Shown here in pieces: positions 5,669-13,490 of a stretch of DNA of 21,366 nt. Every line of letters begins with the position of its first letter. Position 1 is the stretch's first letter. The stretch lies in assembly GCA_963978155.1 (NCBI GenBank), contig CAXBRK010000027.1:1-21366 (forward strand), in the 5' to 3' direction. Source of the DNA: UBA8653 sp963978155 (GTDB lineage: Bacteria; Planctomycetota; Phycisphaerae; Phycisphaerales; SM1A02). The notes below the pieces were generated by a model. The model had not been told where the DNA came from and made no database searches. It saw nothing but the letters and a program-made list of their open reading frames with translations. A program made the position numbers and the translations under genes.

Positions 5669-6494
5669 CCTTCTCCAGCAGACCAGCCGTTCTTTTGCGG
5701 TCTCGATTCCGATGCTTCCCAATCCGATTCGGGAAGAGGTTGCCTTGGCGTATCTCTTGTTTCGCGTGGCCGACACGATTGAAGATGAGGGGGCGTTCAC
5801 TCCGGAAGTGCGTTCTCAGATGCTGACCGAATGGATCGACTCCGTACGAACATGCTCCACCGAAGGGACCGAGCATTGGTCTGATTTTTCGTCGATCCCC
5901 CACTCTGGATACGTCGCCCTCATGGAGGCTCGCCGTTCGTTGATCGAGCGTCTGAAGTCTTTGCCACTTCCGCACCGTGAGTTGATTCATCAGTACTTGG
6001 CCAAGACGGTTGCCGGCATGGATCAGTTCTTGGTGAAAAACGACGCTTGGCATGATGTTGGCGAACTCCGCGAGTACTGCTACTACGTGGCTGGTGTCGT
6101 CGGTGAGATGTTGACCGCAATGTTCACGTCGTACGACCGGCGGCTCTTGCCTGCGGAAGATGAATTGATGCGGTTGGCGCCTTCGGTTGGGGAGTCGCTG
6201 CAATTGGTCAACATGATCCGGGATTATCAAACAGACAACGAACGCCAGCGTCTGTACTTTTCTGAAGCGATCTCGTTTGATGACCTCTTGGCCCTGGCCA
6301 CCGAATCGATTGAATCCGCAAGAGAGTTTTTGGACATTTTGTTCCGTTACGAAGCCCAACCGGGCATCGTGGCGTTCAACGCATTCAATTTCTCCCTAGC
6401 GGAACGGGCATTGCAAAATGCCAAGTCACTGGGTCATTACAAGCTCGATCGAGCCGACGTGCGTATGGCCACGCAGTCCATTCGTGCCGTCTGA
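5661..6494 (+). CDS. crtB: Phytoene/squalene synthase family protein (CrtB type)
   Basis: Head-to-head prenyl synthase, most likely joining two GGPP into phytoene for the CrtI enzyme encoded just upstream. In 277 aa the family landmarks are present: SRSFAVSIPMLP (9-20), first Asp-rich motif with D38 and D42 in FRVADTIED, YCYYVAGVVGEMLT (139-152), and second Asp-rich motif NMIRDYQTD (184-192) with D188 and D192. The ATG overlaps the crtI stop (ATGTTTGA) and has a strong GGAGGT 5 nt upstream, so it is translationally coupled and expressed at least as well as crtI. The SRSF and YCYYVAG signatures are also close to squalene synthases, so a C30 product is possible. The rhodopsin/blh neighbourhood favours C40. 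Confidence 0.9.
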   Translation: MFDLLQQTSRSFAVSIPMLPNPIREEVALAYLLFRVADTIEDEGAFTPEVRSQMLTEWIDSVRTCSTEGTEHWSDFSSIPHSGYVALMEARRSLIERLKSLPLPHRELIHQYLAKTVAGMDQFLVKNDAWHDVGELREYCYYVAGVVGEMLTAMFTSYDRRLLPAEDELMRLAPSVGESLQLVNMIRDYQTDNERQRLYFSEAISFDDLLALATESIESAREFLDILFRYEAQPGIVAFNAFNFSLAERALQNAKSLGHYKLDRADVRMATQSIRAV

Positions 6495-6534
6495 TTTTTG
6501 GTCAAGTCCGTTGGTGGTGTCGTTCTGAAACGAA

Positions 6535-6560
6535 CACGGCCTCGCTTACGCGAGGCCGTG
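6535..6560. terminator. Hairpin between convergent genes, probable terminator
   Basis: A perfect 11-bp GC-rich stem CACGGCCTCGC / GCGAGGCCGTG with loop TTAC. It lies 40 bp after crtB and 25 bp after the stop of the convergent small membrane protein gene. The T-run is poor on the plus strand and modest on the minus strand (TTCGTTT), so it may serve both sides with limited strength. Confidence 0.6.
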
Positions 6561-6584
6561 GACGAATTTCTTTGCGAATCAGGT

Positions 6585-6824
6585 TCAGGCGGTCGCGGAC
6601 GTACGCTTGAAGACACTGATCACGAGCAAGAGGGCGATGAAGCCAATCAAGCCGTTGGAACCGAATTGGGTCAACAACCCGATGAGGTTGTCGGTGATTC
6701 CTGCGAAGAATGAGATGTTTGCTTCTCCAAAAATGACGCCGGCGAGCACGCCGAGACCAATAAAGAGAACAAAAATTTCCATCAGCTCCTTAGCGAAGCC
6801 CTTGATTACGTCGAATCCCTTCAT
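6585..6824 (-). CDS. Small two-helix membrane protein, unknown
   Basis: From the ATG at 6824 the product is 79 aa. The N-terminus is an amphipathic basic segment (MKGFDVIKGFAKELME). It is followed by a hydrophobic helix (about 17-32, FVLFIGLGVLAGVIFG), a short loop, and a second hydrophobic region (about 46-73) ending in a basic tail (FKRTSATA). The frame extends 16 codons upstream, but GGAAGGGAG directly before the ATG at 6824 fixes the start there. No family is recognised; the short amphipathic-then-membrane layout recalls pore-forming or channel-like small proteins but nothing specific. It converges on crtB, so a link to pigments is only positional. Confidence 0.7.
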   Translation of the reverse strand: MKGFDVIKGFAKELMEIFVLFIGLGVLAGVIFGEANISFFAGITDNLIGLLTQFGSNGLIGFIALLLVISVFKRTSATA

Positions 6825-6947
6825 GGATCGAACTCCCTTCCTTGTACAACGGAGGCCCTCACAACGGGGCAAACTATGTATCGGCCAACCGTGTTTTTTT
6901 CGTGAAAGGTGCGTTTAGGGGCCAAAAATGGCGTGTTTCAGTGGTCC

Positions 6948-7964
6948 TCAGGCGTCTCCTGAGGCCCGCAACCACACGGTGGCTCGGATGGGCCGGTGAT
7001 CCGATGTGATTTTTGGTCCAACTTCAAGAGGTCCCGTCTCCCATTCCGGGCCAACCAGCATGTGGTCAATTCGAATCCCCAGCCATTGTGGAACCGGAAT
7101 TCCTTTGAGTTGGCTGGGCCAGGTCGGGGTACTGAGCGGACCGACCGCGGACAAACGGGAAGTCTTCAACAACTCACGCCAAGCTGCTCCGCACGGCGTT
7201 TCGTTGAGATCGCCCAGCACAAGCACTGGCCAATTCGAGGAGGCCGACGCCATAGAGAGTTGGTTCAGTTCTGCCTGTCGTTGGTGAAGCCACCCCGGTA
7301 CCGGGGGACAGGGATGAGTGAGTTCCACCTGAAATGTTCCTCCGGGAGCATCGACCACGGCGCTGAGATGGTCCAGTCTTGCGTTGGGCGTTCGTGTGAT
7401 CTTGACCGACCGGATCGGATGCATGCTGAACAGCGCGATGCCGTCGGCCGAGTTGTCTTCAGGTTCCGCATGCACCGTGTGCCATTCCTGCCACGAGCGG
7501 ATGTGCTCCACTTGGCTGGTGGAGCACTCCACCACACCGAACAGATCAAAGGGGTTCTCTTGGGCCCAGTCTTGCAGCGCATCAGAAGACCCAAGCGGGG
7601 GGGCTTTTGAAATTCCCAAGTTTGCGAAACCAGCTGAGATGACAGGCGCATCGGCTGGAGGCGGAATCGTTGATTTTTGGAATTGCAGGGCGTTTGTCCA
7701 TGACCAGACCCCTACGACTCCGGCCACTGCAAGCACTGCGGAACTCCGCCAATGTCGGCCAACCAGATGGCCGATCAGAACCAGCAACACCAAAATGGTG
7801 GCGTGGGGCAAAAAGGGACTGAACCAAGGTTCAAACGGGGACCACGAATGGCTTCCGACCACGCCGGCCATGGAGGCACCAGCGAGCATCCTCCGGACCA
7901 TCCTCTTGGATTTTGAGGGTTGTTCGGGCAAAGTTGACGCGCTGGCGCCCCGTTGGTCGATCAT
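6948..7964 (-). CDS. Endonuclease/exonuclease/phosphatase-fold protein with N-terminal membrane region
   Basis: 338 aa. The N-terminal third has hydrophobic segments (around residues 55-68 and 75-90), suggesting membrane anchoring with the catalytic part outside. The C-terminal domain shows the EEP metal-dependent phosphoesterase motifs in order: GVVECS with the metal-binding Glu (about 145), LVLGDLNETP (about 250), GIRIDHMLVG (about 298) and ITSDHRPIRA (about 325) with the catalytic Asp-His. These match the DNase I/sphingomyelinase/YafD superfamily; the substrate could be nucleic acid, phosphoinositide-like lipid or another phosphodiester. ATG 7964 is the longest start; Met22 (MVRRMLAG) is also possible, and no good Shine-Dalgarno marks either. 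A 7-bp hairpin (CCTCAGG/CCTGAGG) overlaps the stop. Confidence 0.88.
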   Translation of the reverse strand: MIDQRGASASTLPEQPSKSKRMVRRMLAGASMAGVVGSHSWSPFEPWFSPFLPHATILVLLVLIGHLVGRHWRSSAVLAVAGVVGVWSWTNALQFQKSTIPPPADAPVISAGFANLGISKAPPLGSSDALQDWAQENPFDLFGVVECSTSQVEHIRSWQEWHTVHAEPEDNSADGIALFSMHPIRSVKITRTPNARLDHLSAVVDAPGGTFQVELTHPCPPVPGWLHQRQAELNQLSMASASSNWPVLVLGDLNETPCGAAWRELLKTSRLSAVGPLSTPTWPSQLKGIPVPQWLGIRIDHMLVGPEWETGPLEVGPKITSDHRPIRATVWLRASGDA

Positions 7965-8019
7965 CGTTCATACCATCGGACGTCTTTTCTATTTTCTGCA
8001 CCTGTGAAGGAGATCCACC

Positions 8020-8298
8020 GTGCCTTACATCAAGCCTGAAGATCGTGTCCGCATTGATGCTGGTGGGACCCCCACCACCGCTGGCGAGTTGAACTACGCC
8101 ATCACTCGGCTTTGCGATGCGTATCTCATTGACAACAAAGCTGGTGGTTACGCCGCCATCAATGACGTCATTGGGGTATTGGAATGCTGCAAGTTGGAGA
8201 TGTACCAAGTGCAAGCGGTGCCCTACGAACAAGTCAAGATGAAGGAGAACGGTGAGGCCATGACTTGGCGGGCCGATCGTTCCCACGAAGGAGCCTGA
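8020..8298 (+). CDS. DUF6899 family protein
   Basis: Small soluble protein of 92 aa beginning MPYIKPEDR from a GTG at 8020 preceded by AAGGAG at a good distance. The order MPYI-x-x-E/D-R, then GELNYAITRL, Y-x-x-INDVIGVLECCKLEMY and a final PYEQVKMKENG matches my memory of DUF6899, a widespread family of about 80-100 residues found in bacteria and phages with no assigned function. The pattern is all-helical with conserved GELNY and E-x-Y. It is 6 bp upstream of the DUF3817 gene and probably forms an operon with it and the SixA-like gene. The family name is from recall and could be wrong; the gene itself is well supported. Confidence 0.85.
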   Translation: MPYIKPEDRVRIDAGGTPTTAGELNYAITRLCDAYLIDNKAGGYAAINDVIGVLECCKLEMYQVQAVPYEQVKMKENGEAMTWRADRSHEGA

Positions 8299-8304
8299 TC
8301 GTTC

Positions 8305-8604
8305 ATGGTTGCCGTGCTTCGCCGTTTTTCCCTCGTGGAAGGCATCTCCACATTGGTGCTTTTTTTGGTCGCCATGCCGTTGAAGTACGTCTTGGGGTAT
8401 CCCATGGCCGTGACCTATGTGGGTTGGGTGCATGGCGTGCTCTTTGTCGGGCTTTGGTTGTTGTTTTTGCTGGTAGCCGGGATGCGAAAAATCCCTGTCT
8501 TGCTTGCCTTGTTGGGCATGATCGCCGCCATTTTTCCGTTCGGCCCATTCTTGATTGATGGGCGGCTTCGGCGATTTGAAACCCAAGTCTCCGACACTCA
8601 TTAA
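8305..8604 (+). CDS. DUF3817 family integral membrane protein
   Basis: 99 aa, three hydrophobic segments at about residues 13-33, 38-60 and 65-83. The sequence RRFSLVEGISTLVLFLVAMP followed by LKY, the VGWVHGVLFVGLW turn and the IFPFGPFLID end match DUF3817 (YdzA-like), where the conserved EG, AMPLKY, HG and PFG are diagnostic. Function is unknown. ATG 8305 has AGGAG about 11 nt upstream within the end of the preceding gene. The stop is near the start of the SixA-like gene, so the three genes are probably one transcript. Confidence 0.88.
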   Translation: MVAVLRRFSLVEGISTLVLFLVAMPLKYVLGYPMAVTYVGWVHGVLFVGLWLLFLLVAGMRKIPVLLALLGMIAAIFPFGPFLIDGRLRRFETQVSDTH

Positions 8605-8629
8605 GGAACTTCTTGGAGTCTTTGCTGCT

Positions 8630-9100
8630 TTGAGACCAAGATGCACCTACGTCAGACACGCTGAAACCTGTCCTGGATCAAGCGACCACACCCGGCCTCT
8701 GACAGCTTCTGGAGCACAGTCAGCCGCCGCTTTGGGCGTGCGGATTCGGTCTTTGTTGGGAAATCCAGGCCTCATCTTCAGTTCTGACGCCAAACGGGCC
8801 CAAGACACTGCGGGATTGCTTGGTCTTGGCCAAGCGACCATCCGACCGGAGCTGTATCTCGCATCCGCAGATGTCCTCGTTGATTTCACCCGGAATCTGC
8901 CACCAGTGGAGCACGTTCTCATCGTGGCGCACAACCCTGGGCTTTCGGAACTGTTGTGGAGGCATCATCCGCAGGGCTCGAGTTTGGGGCCCGCATCAGG
9001 ATTTCAACTGCTCTGGGATGTTGAAGATTGGTTGCTCACCGAGGTTGAGCCCCCAAGTGGATGGCATCAGTTCTCGGTTTCCGGCAAATCCGGCTCCTGA
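8630..9100 (+). CDS. SixA-like histidine phosphatase
   Basis: Phosphoglycerate-mutase-superfamily protein of about 156 aa. The N-terminal TYVRHAET holds the phospho-accepting His of the RHA motif (H10). HTRPLTASG, a FSSDAKRAQDTA strand-helix with the second Arg, and IVAHNPGLSELL with the second catalytic His follow in the order of SixA, which dephosphorylates phosphohistidine on two-component phosphotransfer domains in Escherichia coli; the target here is unknown. The frame reaches back to TTG 8555/ATG 8558, overlapping the DUF3817 gene. TTG 8630 gives the family-typical short N-terminus with GGAG 11 nt upstream, so I prefer it. The 3' end overlaps the convergent Lon-domain gene by 34 bp. Confidence 0.85.
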   Translation: MRPRCTYVRHAETCPGSSDHTRPLTASGAQSAAALGVRIRSLLGNPGLIFSSDAKRAQDTAGLLGLGQATIRPELYLASADVLVDFTRNLPPVEHVLIVAHNPGLSELLWRHHPQGSSLGPASGFQLLWDVEDWLLTEVEPPSGWHQFSVSGKSGS

Positions 9101-9762
9101 TCTTCCATCAGTTGTCGAGCCGCCGCGTTGATGTGACGCATCGTCCGCAGCAACAAAGCCATGCGTTCCGGAAGAGTGGAGAGCGAGAGGTATTCACTTC
9201 GGTCAGGATTTTCTCGAAGAAGAGGGTGGGCCAAGAGATCCACGATGGCATCCAAGGGTGCTTCCTCGCGGTCAAGCAGGTTCTGCAAATCGTCAGCCAT
9301 CGACATACGGCCGACACCGGGGCCCTGCAGGGCGATGCGAATCAAGTCTCGCGCCTCGGGGCGATCGTGTTGGGCGGCTTCAGTATCAACCATGGGGCTC
9401 AAGCGACCCAAGCGATACAGCCGTTCGTCTGTCGCTTCGTTCAGTTCTTCAATTTCCACTCGGCAGAGGCCTTGCAGAAGAATGTTGTAGCGTCCGTCGG
9501 GCAGTCGTTCGTGGTCCACGATCTGGCCGATACAGCCCACCGGTAGCAACGGTGAGGGCTCACCGGGTCGTTCCTCTTCGGCGTCAGGATGGGTGGTGGC
9601 GGTGACCAGCTGTCCAACTCGGTCGAGAGCGTCGTCCAACATCTGCCGGTAGCGAGGTTCAAAAATATGAAGGGGGACGACGCTGTGGGGAAACATCACC
9701 GTTTGCCGGAGCGGGAAGATGGGGAATTCCCGACGGAAATCGCATTGGACTGATGATTCCAC
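9067..9762 (-). CDS. LON peptidase substrate-binding domain protein
   Basis: 231 aa from a GTG at 9762. The N-terminus FPIFPLRQTVMFPHSVVPLHIFEPRYRQML is the hallmark of the Lon N-terminal (LAN) domain, continued by GCIGQIVDHERLPDGRYNILLQGLCRVEI. No ATPase or protease domain follows, so this is a stand-alone LAN-domain protein as found in many bacteria, with a helical C-terminal part (about 150-215). Such proteins may bind unfolded or specific substrates, but a biochemical role is not established. It converges with the SixA-like gene with a 34-bp overlap. Confidence 0.9.
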   Translation of the reverse strand: MESSVQCDFRREFPIFPLRQTVMFPHSVVPLHIFEPRYRQMLDDALDRVGQLVTATTHPDAEEERPGEPSPLLPVGCIGQIVDHERLPDGRYNILLQGLCRVEIEELNEATDERLYRLGRLSPMVDTEAAQHDRPEARDLIRIALQGPGVGRMSMADDLQNLLDREEAPLDAIVDLLAHPLLRENPDRSEYLSLSTLPERMALLLRTMRHINAAARQLMEDQEPDLPETEN

Positions 9763-9803
9763 ACTTCCATCCTAGCGCCGCAGAGGACTGGGGAGGAATT
9801 AGG

Positions 9804-10382
9804 ATGAGACCAATGGTCGAATTCGATGCCTTGATGGCCAATCCTTACCCTCTCGCGATTCCGTTCGCGCTCCTTGGTCTGGCGCTCTTGGGGTTTGCGT
9901 TGCGTGAAGGCTACGCCCGACCACGCCATGCCGGCGTTGGATGTCTCGGGATGGGGTTTGGGTTGTGGTTGGCGGCAACTTTGGTTGAGACTCCAGCAGA
10001 ACGCGCGGTGCCGGTTGTCGAAGCTTTGGTGGCGGAGGTTTGCCAAGGTCAAATCGAGGCCGCCCGCCGTCGTTTGCATCCCGAAGCAGGTTGGGCGGTT
10101 GGCGATGAGCGTTCGCCTCGCCAAGGGTTCGCAACCTTGGATCGTCAGATCACTCGGGCCGGTCGATATCGCTTTTCTTCCTGGGACATCCTTCGGATCA
10201 AAGGGACCACCTTGCGATCGGATCGAGTGAAGGTGGATCTGAAAGTTCGCGTCGTGGATGGGGGTCGCCCCATCGCCTCCACGTGGCAAATCGAACTCCG
10301 GGATGGCACGAACGGTTGGCAGGTGACCGATGTGCTGTGGCGGACCCTTCTGGGTCAGCGCCCGCCCTCACGCATGCCTTGA
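9804..10382 (+). CDS. Membrane-anchored protein with NTF2-like domain, unknown
   Basis: About 192 aa from the ATG at 9804, chosen because GGGGAGGAATTAGG stands directly before it; the open frame begins earlier at 9753 without support. Two hydrophobic segments (about 15-32 and 42-60) lead into a soluble domain: a helix rich in Ala/Glu/Val (VPVVEALVAEVCQGQIEAAR), then alternating beta strands (RVKVDLKVRVVDGGRPIASTWQIELR and GWQVTDVLW). This helix-then-sheet order resembles NTF2-like/SnoaL-type domains. No catalytic motif is visible. The last 28 bp overlap the end of the convergent large secreted protein gene. Confidence 0.75.
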   Translation: MRPMVEFDALMANPYPLAIPFALLGLALLGFALREGYARPRHAGVGCLGMGFGLWLAATLVETPAERAVPVVEALVAEVCQGQIEAARRRLHPEAGWAVGDERSPRQGFATLDRQITRAGRYRFSSWDILRIKGTTLRSDRVKVDLKVRVVDGGRPIASTWQIELRDGTNGWQVTDVLWRTLLGQRPPSRMP

Positions 10383-12262
10383 AGGTCATAACGGATGGTG
10401 CGGATCCCAGAAACCACATCGAAGTGGGTGGCTTTGGTCGGGATGACCCGTTCGACACCTTCGTTCGGGACAAGCCGTTGGCGTTCTTCTCGCTTTATTT
10501 TGGACTCTTGATTCCACCACGTGATTTGGGTGTCGAGTGGTTGAGATGCCATCATGACCATTCGGGCGTCCGAGACCAACTCAACGTTCAGACCGGGGAA
10601 TGAAACTTCCACTTCGAGGGTGGCAGTAATGGTGCCCCCACCGGGTTCATTGATCTCAAGGTTGACAGGATGTCGGCCATGCTTCACGAAAGATCCTGGC
10701 CATTCCACGGTCACGGGAAGATTCATTTCCTGTCCGGGCAGGAGTTCCAGAGTGTTTTTACTCAATCGAAGTCGGAGGGGACCTGATCGGTCGGCTTGGA
10801 TTTTTCCTTTCCAAATCACATCTCTTGGATTTGGGATAAGAAGCGCGGCGTTGACCTCTTGGTTCCGAGTCAGTTGCACTGGTTGGGCGAAGTCAACCTG
10901 ACGCAGCACCAAGATCTCGGGTTCTCGCAAAGGGCCAACGAAAATATTCCGAGCTCCAGGCTCGATGTTCCCCGCCGCCAATCCCGTGACTTCCACATGT
11001 CCTTCCGCATTTCGGCGCTCGCTCGTTTTTGTTACCGGAAGAACCAAAGGGAATTCTGGTCGGTCGATCCAGATGTACAACGCCCCATCTTGGCGATACA
11101 GCTGCCGAACGCCAGAGCCCGGAAGCATGCCTTCACTTTGCACGCTGATTCTCGAGAGTGAGCTCAACGTGTGCCATCGCGCGGCATCAGGGCCCGAGGC
11201 CGCGCCTTTAGGTGCCAAGACGACGTGCCGTGGGTTCGAGAAAAGGTGTTGTCCTGCTTCTCTGAAGGCCTCATCGGATAAGGATCCGGGCCCAAAGCCC
11301 AAAGATGGTTCCAACTCCAAGTTCGCCACCAGTGTTGATCGATCGACATCCTGGGTGCGGTCCTGTTCAATGACCACCCGTTTGGCGTCATTCGTCGGAC
11401 GACTGACCAACGATCCGACGGGTGGGGTGGTTGGAAATCGATGCAGATCACCAAATGAGGCGGGGGGATCGAAGAATGCGATGCGCGTCTTTTTCAGCGG
11501 CTCTGCGGGCACAATGCAAACATCTCGTCGGACTTCCAGAGCGCCTTGTTGGACATTTAACTGGTAGCGCCCGAGACCTTCGAACGTGCGAACGATCTCC
11601 AACTTAGGGAGCACATCCGTGAGTGTTTCTTCCACCACCTCGCCACCGGGCAAGATTTCAGTCACCACAACGGGTTCCCCTTGGGGGTCTACACCTTCAA
11701 GGGTGAGCACAAGTTCTTGGTTGGGGGTCACCGTCGCAGATTCGGTCTCCACGATGCGCAACTCGCGCCTTGGCCACACCTGCACCGACTTCAGATCAAA
11801 ACGGAGTCTGGGGTTGGGAACAGGGGTTCGTGGTGTGACCTCATCTCCCAGATGTTGGCGCACAATTTTGCACCACAAAGAAGGCGGCGTCGCGCCAGCG
11901 GGGATGGGCAAATTGACTTCATGATCTCCGTCGTCGGTCAAGATCTGAGAGATTTGGGCCTCGCCACGGATGGCAACCAACATGATTTGATCATCTCCCA
12001 GGTTGGTCACTCGCGCTTGAATGCGGAGGGTGGCTGGTCCGGCGGGGGATCCTTCGGGGCCATCAAGTCGAAACGCGGCCGCCCCCGAGTTGGCTTGCAC
12101 ACGAAGCAGGCGGTTTCCATGTTGAATCTCGCTCGTGATGTAGGCAGGCCAATCGGCTCTCACCTCGGGATCAGCCAAGGACGTTTCGAAGCAGCGATTT
12201 TCCGCGAGGTCGAAGGGCTGGCCATCGAAAAAGCCCACCAAGATGCAAAAAAGGACATTCAC
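10355..12262 (-). CDS. Large secreted protein with Ig-like beta domains, planctomycete type
   Basis: 635 aa from a GTG at 12262 with AGAAG just upstream. A short hydrophobic N-terminus (MNVLFCILVGFF) looks like a signal peptide or anchor. The remainder is beta-rich and without transmembrane segments. Around residues 200-265 (ELVLTLEGVDPQGEPVVVTE and GRYQLNVQQGALEV) and 505-565 (LRLRLSKNTLELLPGQEMNL and TITATLEVEV) there are sandwich-like domains resembling Ig/FN3-type folds used in outer-surface adhesion or wall proteins. No enzyme motif is seen. It likely acts in the periplasm or at the surface. The divergent neighbour is the aminotransferase, 79 bp away. Confidence 0.8.
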   Translation of the reverse strand: MNVLFCILVGFFDGQPFDLAENRCFETSLADPEVRADWPAYITSEIQHGNRLLRVQANSGAAAFRLDGPEGSPAGPATLRIQARVTNLGDDQIMLVAIRGEAQISQILTDDGDHEVNLPIPAGATPPSLWCKIVRQHLGDEVTPRTPVPNPRLRFDLKSVQVWPRRELRIVETESATVTPNQELVLTLEGVDPQGEPVVVTEILPGGEVVEETLTDVLPKLEIVRTFEGLGRYQLNVQQGALEVRRDVCIVPAEPLKKTRIAFFDPPASFGDLHRFPTTPPVGSLVSRPTNDAKRVVIEQDRTQDVDRSTLVANLELEPSLGFGPGSLSDEAFREAGQHLFSNPRHVVLAPKGAASGPDAARWHTLSSLSRISVQSEGMLPGSGVRQLYRQDGALYIWIDRPEFPLVLPVTKTSERRNAEGHVEVTGLAAGNIEPGARNIFVGPLREPEILVLRQVDFAQPVQLTRNQEVNAALLIPNPRDVIWKGKIQADRSGPLRLRLSKNTLELLPGQEMNLPVTVEWPGSFVKHGRHPVNLEINEPGGGTITATLEVEVSFPGLNVELVSDARMVMMASQPLDTQITWWNQESKIKREERQRLVPNEGVERVIPTKATHFDVVSGIRTIRYDLQGMREGGR

Positions 12263-12341
12263 GTTCTTCTATCGGCTGTTTGGGCCTAAGAATCGCCATG
12301 TCACGGTGGATGATGTCGTGAATGACTACACTTTTTGAGTG

Positions 12342-13271
12342 ATGGTTCAATCTTCCGCCGCTACCGCATCAAGTTCCGATACTGCGCCCACCACTGATCA
12401 ACGATTGATTTGGATCAACGGGCATTTGATTCCCCGCTCTGAGGCCAAGGTCAGTGTCTTTGATCATGGCTTTTTGTACGGAGACGGTGTCTTCGAGGGC
12501 ATCCGAATTTACAACGGACGGATCTTCAAGCTTCGGTCGCACTTGGTGCGTCTGATGGAGTCGGCCGAGCGCATCCATTTGGATCCGAAATTGAGCATCG
12601 ACGAGATCGAGGATCTCACCCGTCAGACCGTGGCTGCCAACAACCTTCAAGATGGCTACATTCGCTTAATTTTATCCCGCGGCGAAGGCACCTTGGGTTT
12701 GAACCCATTTAGTTGTCCAGAGCCAGGTGTGATTTGCATCGCCGACAGCATCCGTTTGTATCCGGAAGAGATGTACCGAGATGGCATGAAAGTCATCGTC
12801 GCCGAACGACCTCGTATCCCGGTGGAATGCTTGGATCCGTCGGTCAAGAGCCTGAATTACCTCAACAATATCTTGGCAAAATGTGAAGCCCTCCGGCAGG
12901 GCCTCTACGAGGCCATCATGCTGAACACCAAAGGTGAGGTGGCTGAGGGAACGGGAGATAACATCTTTGTCGTGAAAGATGGTGTGATCTCCACGCCAGC
13001 GCCGGACGCAGGATTTTTGCTGGGGATCACCCGTCAGTTTGTGATCGACACGGTCGCGCCGGCCTGTCAGCACTCAGTCTTGGAACGGACGCTTCGTCTT
13101 GAAGACCTGTACGACGCGGACGAGATCTTCCTCACGGGGACCGCCGCTGAAGTCATTGGTGCATCGAAGATTGGTGATCGAGTGATCGGGAATGGAAAAG
13201 TGGGCCCAATCACCCAAAAGTTCACGAAGACGTTCCGCGAGTTGGTCGCACAAGACGCCCCAGAAGATTAA
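12342..13271 (+). CDS. ilvE: Branched-chain amino acid aminotransferase
   Basis: Class IV PLP aminotransferase, the last step of valine, leucine and isoleucine synthesis (2-oxo acid plus glutamate), cytoplasmic. Motifs: IWINGHLIPRSEAKVSVFDHGFLYGDGVFEGIR (residues 23-55), the PLP-binding lysine K169 in VKSLNYLNNILAK, and GEVAEGTGDNIFVV near residue 205 where the Glu contacts the PLP nitrogen. The C-terminus has EIFLTGTAAEVIGASKIGDR. At about 309 aa it has the usual length. ATG 12342 is preferred to GTG 12339 one codon earlier. D-amino acid transaminase or aminodeoxychorismate lyase share the fold, but the LTGTAAEV and LNYLNN signatures favour IlvE. The stop is 4 bp from the stop of the convergent zinc-ribbon gene. 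Confidence 0.95.
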   Translation: MVQSSAATASSSDTAPTTDQRLIWINGHLIPRSEAKVSVFDHGFLYGDGVFEGIRIYNGRIFKLRSHLVRLMESAERIHLDPKLSIDEIEDLTRQTVAANNLQDGYIRLILSRGEGTLGLNPFSCPEPGVICIADSIRLYPEEMYRDGMKVIVAERPRIPVECLDPSVKSLNYLNNILAKCEALRQGLYEAIMLNTKGEVAEGTGDNIFVVKDGVISTPAPDAGFLLGITRQFVIDTVAPACQHSVLERTLRLEDLYDADEIFLTGTAAEVIGASKIGDRVIGNGKVGPITQKFTKTFRELVAQDAPED

Positions 13272-13275
13272 AGCT

Positions 13276-13452
13276 TCAGCCGGCCTGAAATATTCTTCGA
13301 TTGGTGCCTTCATTTCCAATGATGGCTTTCGTTTTGGCTCCGCACTTCGGACATCGGCCTTCATAGGCCGTGTTGGAATGGTTGCGAGTCAACCGCCCGT
13401 AGGTGTTGCAGCAGCGATAAACCACCATCAGGAATTTTTTGGGCGTCTCCAT
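13276..13452 (-). CDS. Small zinc-ribbon-like protein
   Basis: 58 aa from an ATG at 13452 with AGAGG just before it; the open frame runs further upstream but the extension is not protein-like. The core is YRCCNTYGRLTRNHSNTAYE with a RCPKCG following, i.e. a first CC pair and a C-x-x-C about 20 residues later, then AIIGNEGTNRRIFQAG. The cysteine spacing suggests a single zinc-binding ribbon. I recall similar small proteins ending in IG-x-x-GTNRRFF in planctomycetes, function unknown. It follows the cyclodeaminase-like gene by 38 bp on the same strand, so it is probably the last gene of the pheT operon. Confidence 0.7.
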   Translation of the reverse strand: METPKKFLMVVYRCCNTYGRLTRNHSNTAYEGRCPKCGAKTKAIIGNEGTNRRIFQAG

Positions 13453-13490
13453 CAACCTCTGTATCGGTTGGTCTCGAATGGTTGGTTCAA

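Noticed and set aside
5406..6359. 317-codon minus-strand frame antisense to crtI end and crtB
   Set aside because: The plus strand has clear CrtI and CrtB motifs in coupled frames; the antisense product is Arg/Gln/Pro-rich with no domain and is a composition shadow.
6946..6966. Hairpin CCTCAGG/CCTGAGG at the end of the EEP-fold gene
   Set aside because: Short stem without a T-run and overlapping the stop codon; not enough to call a terminator.
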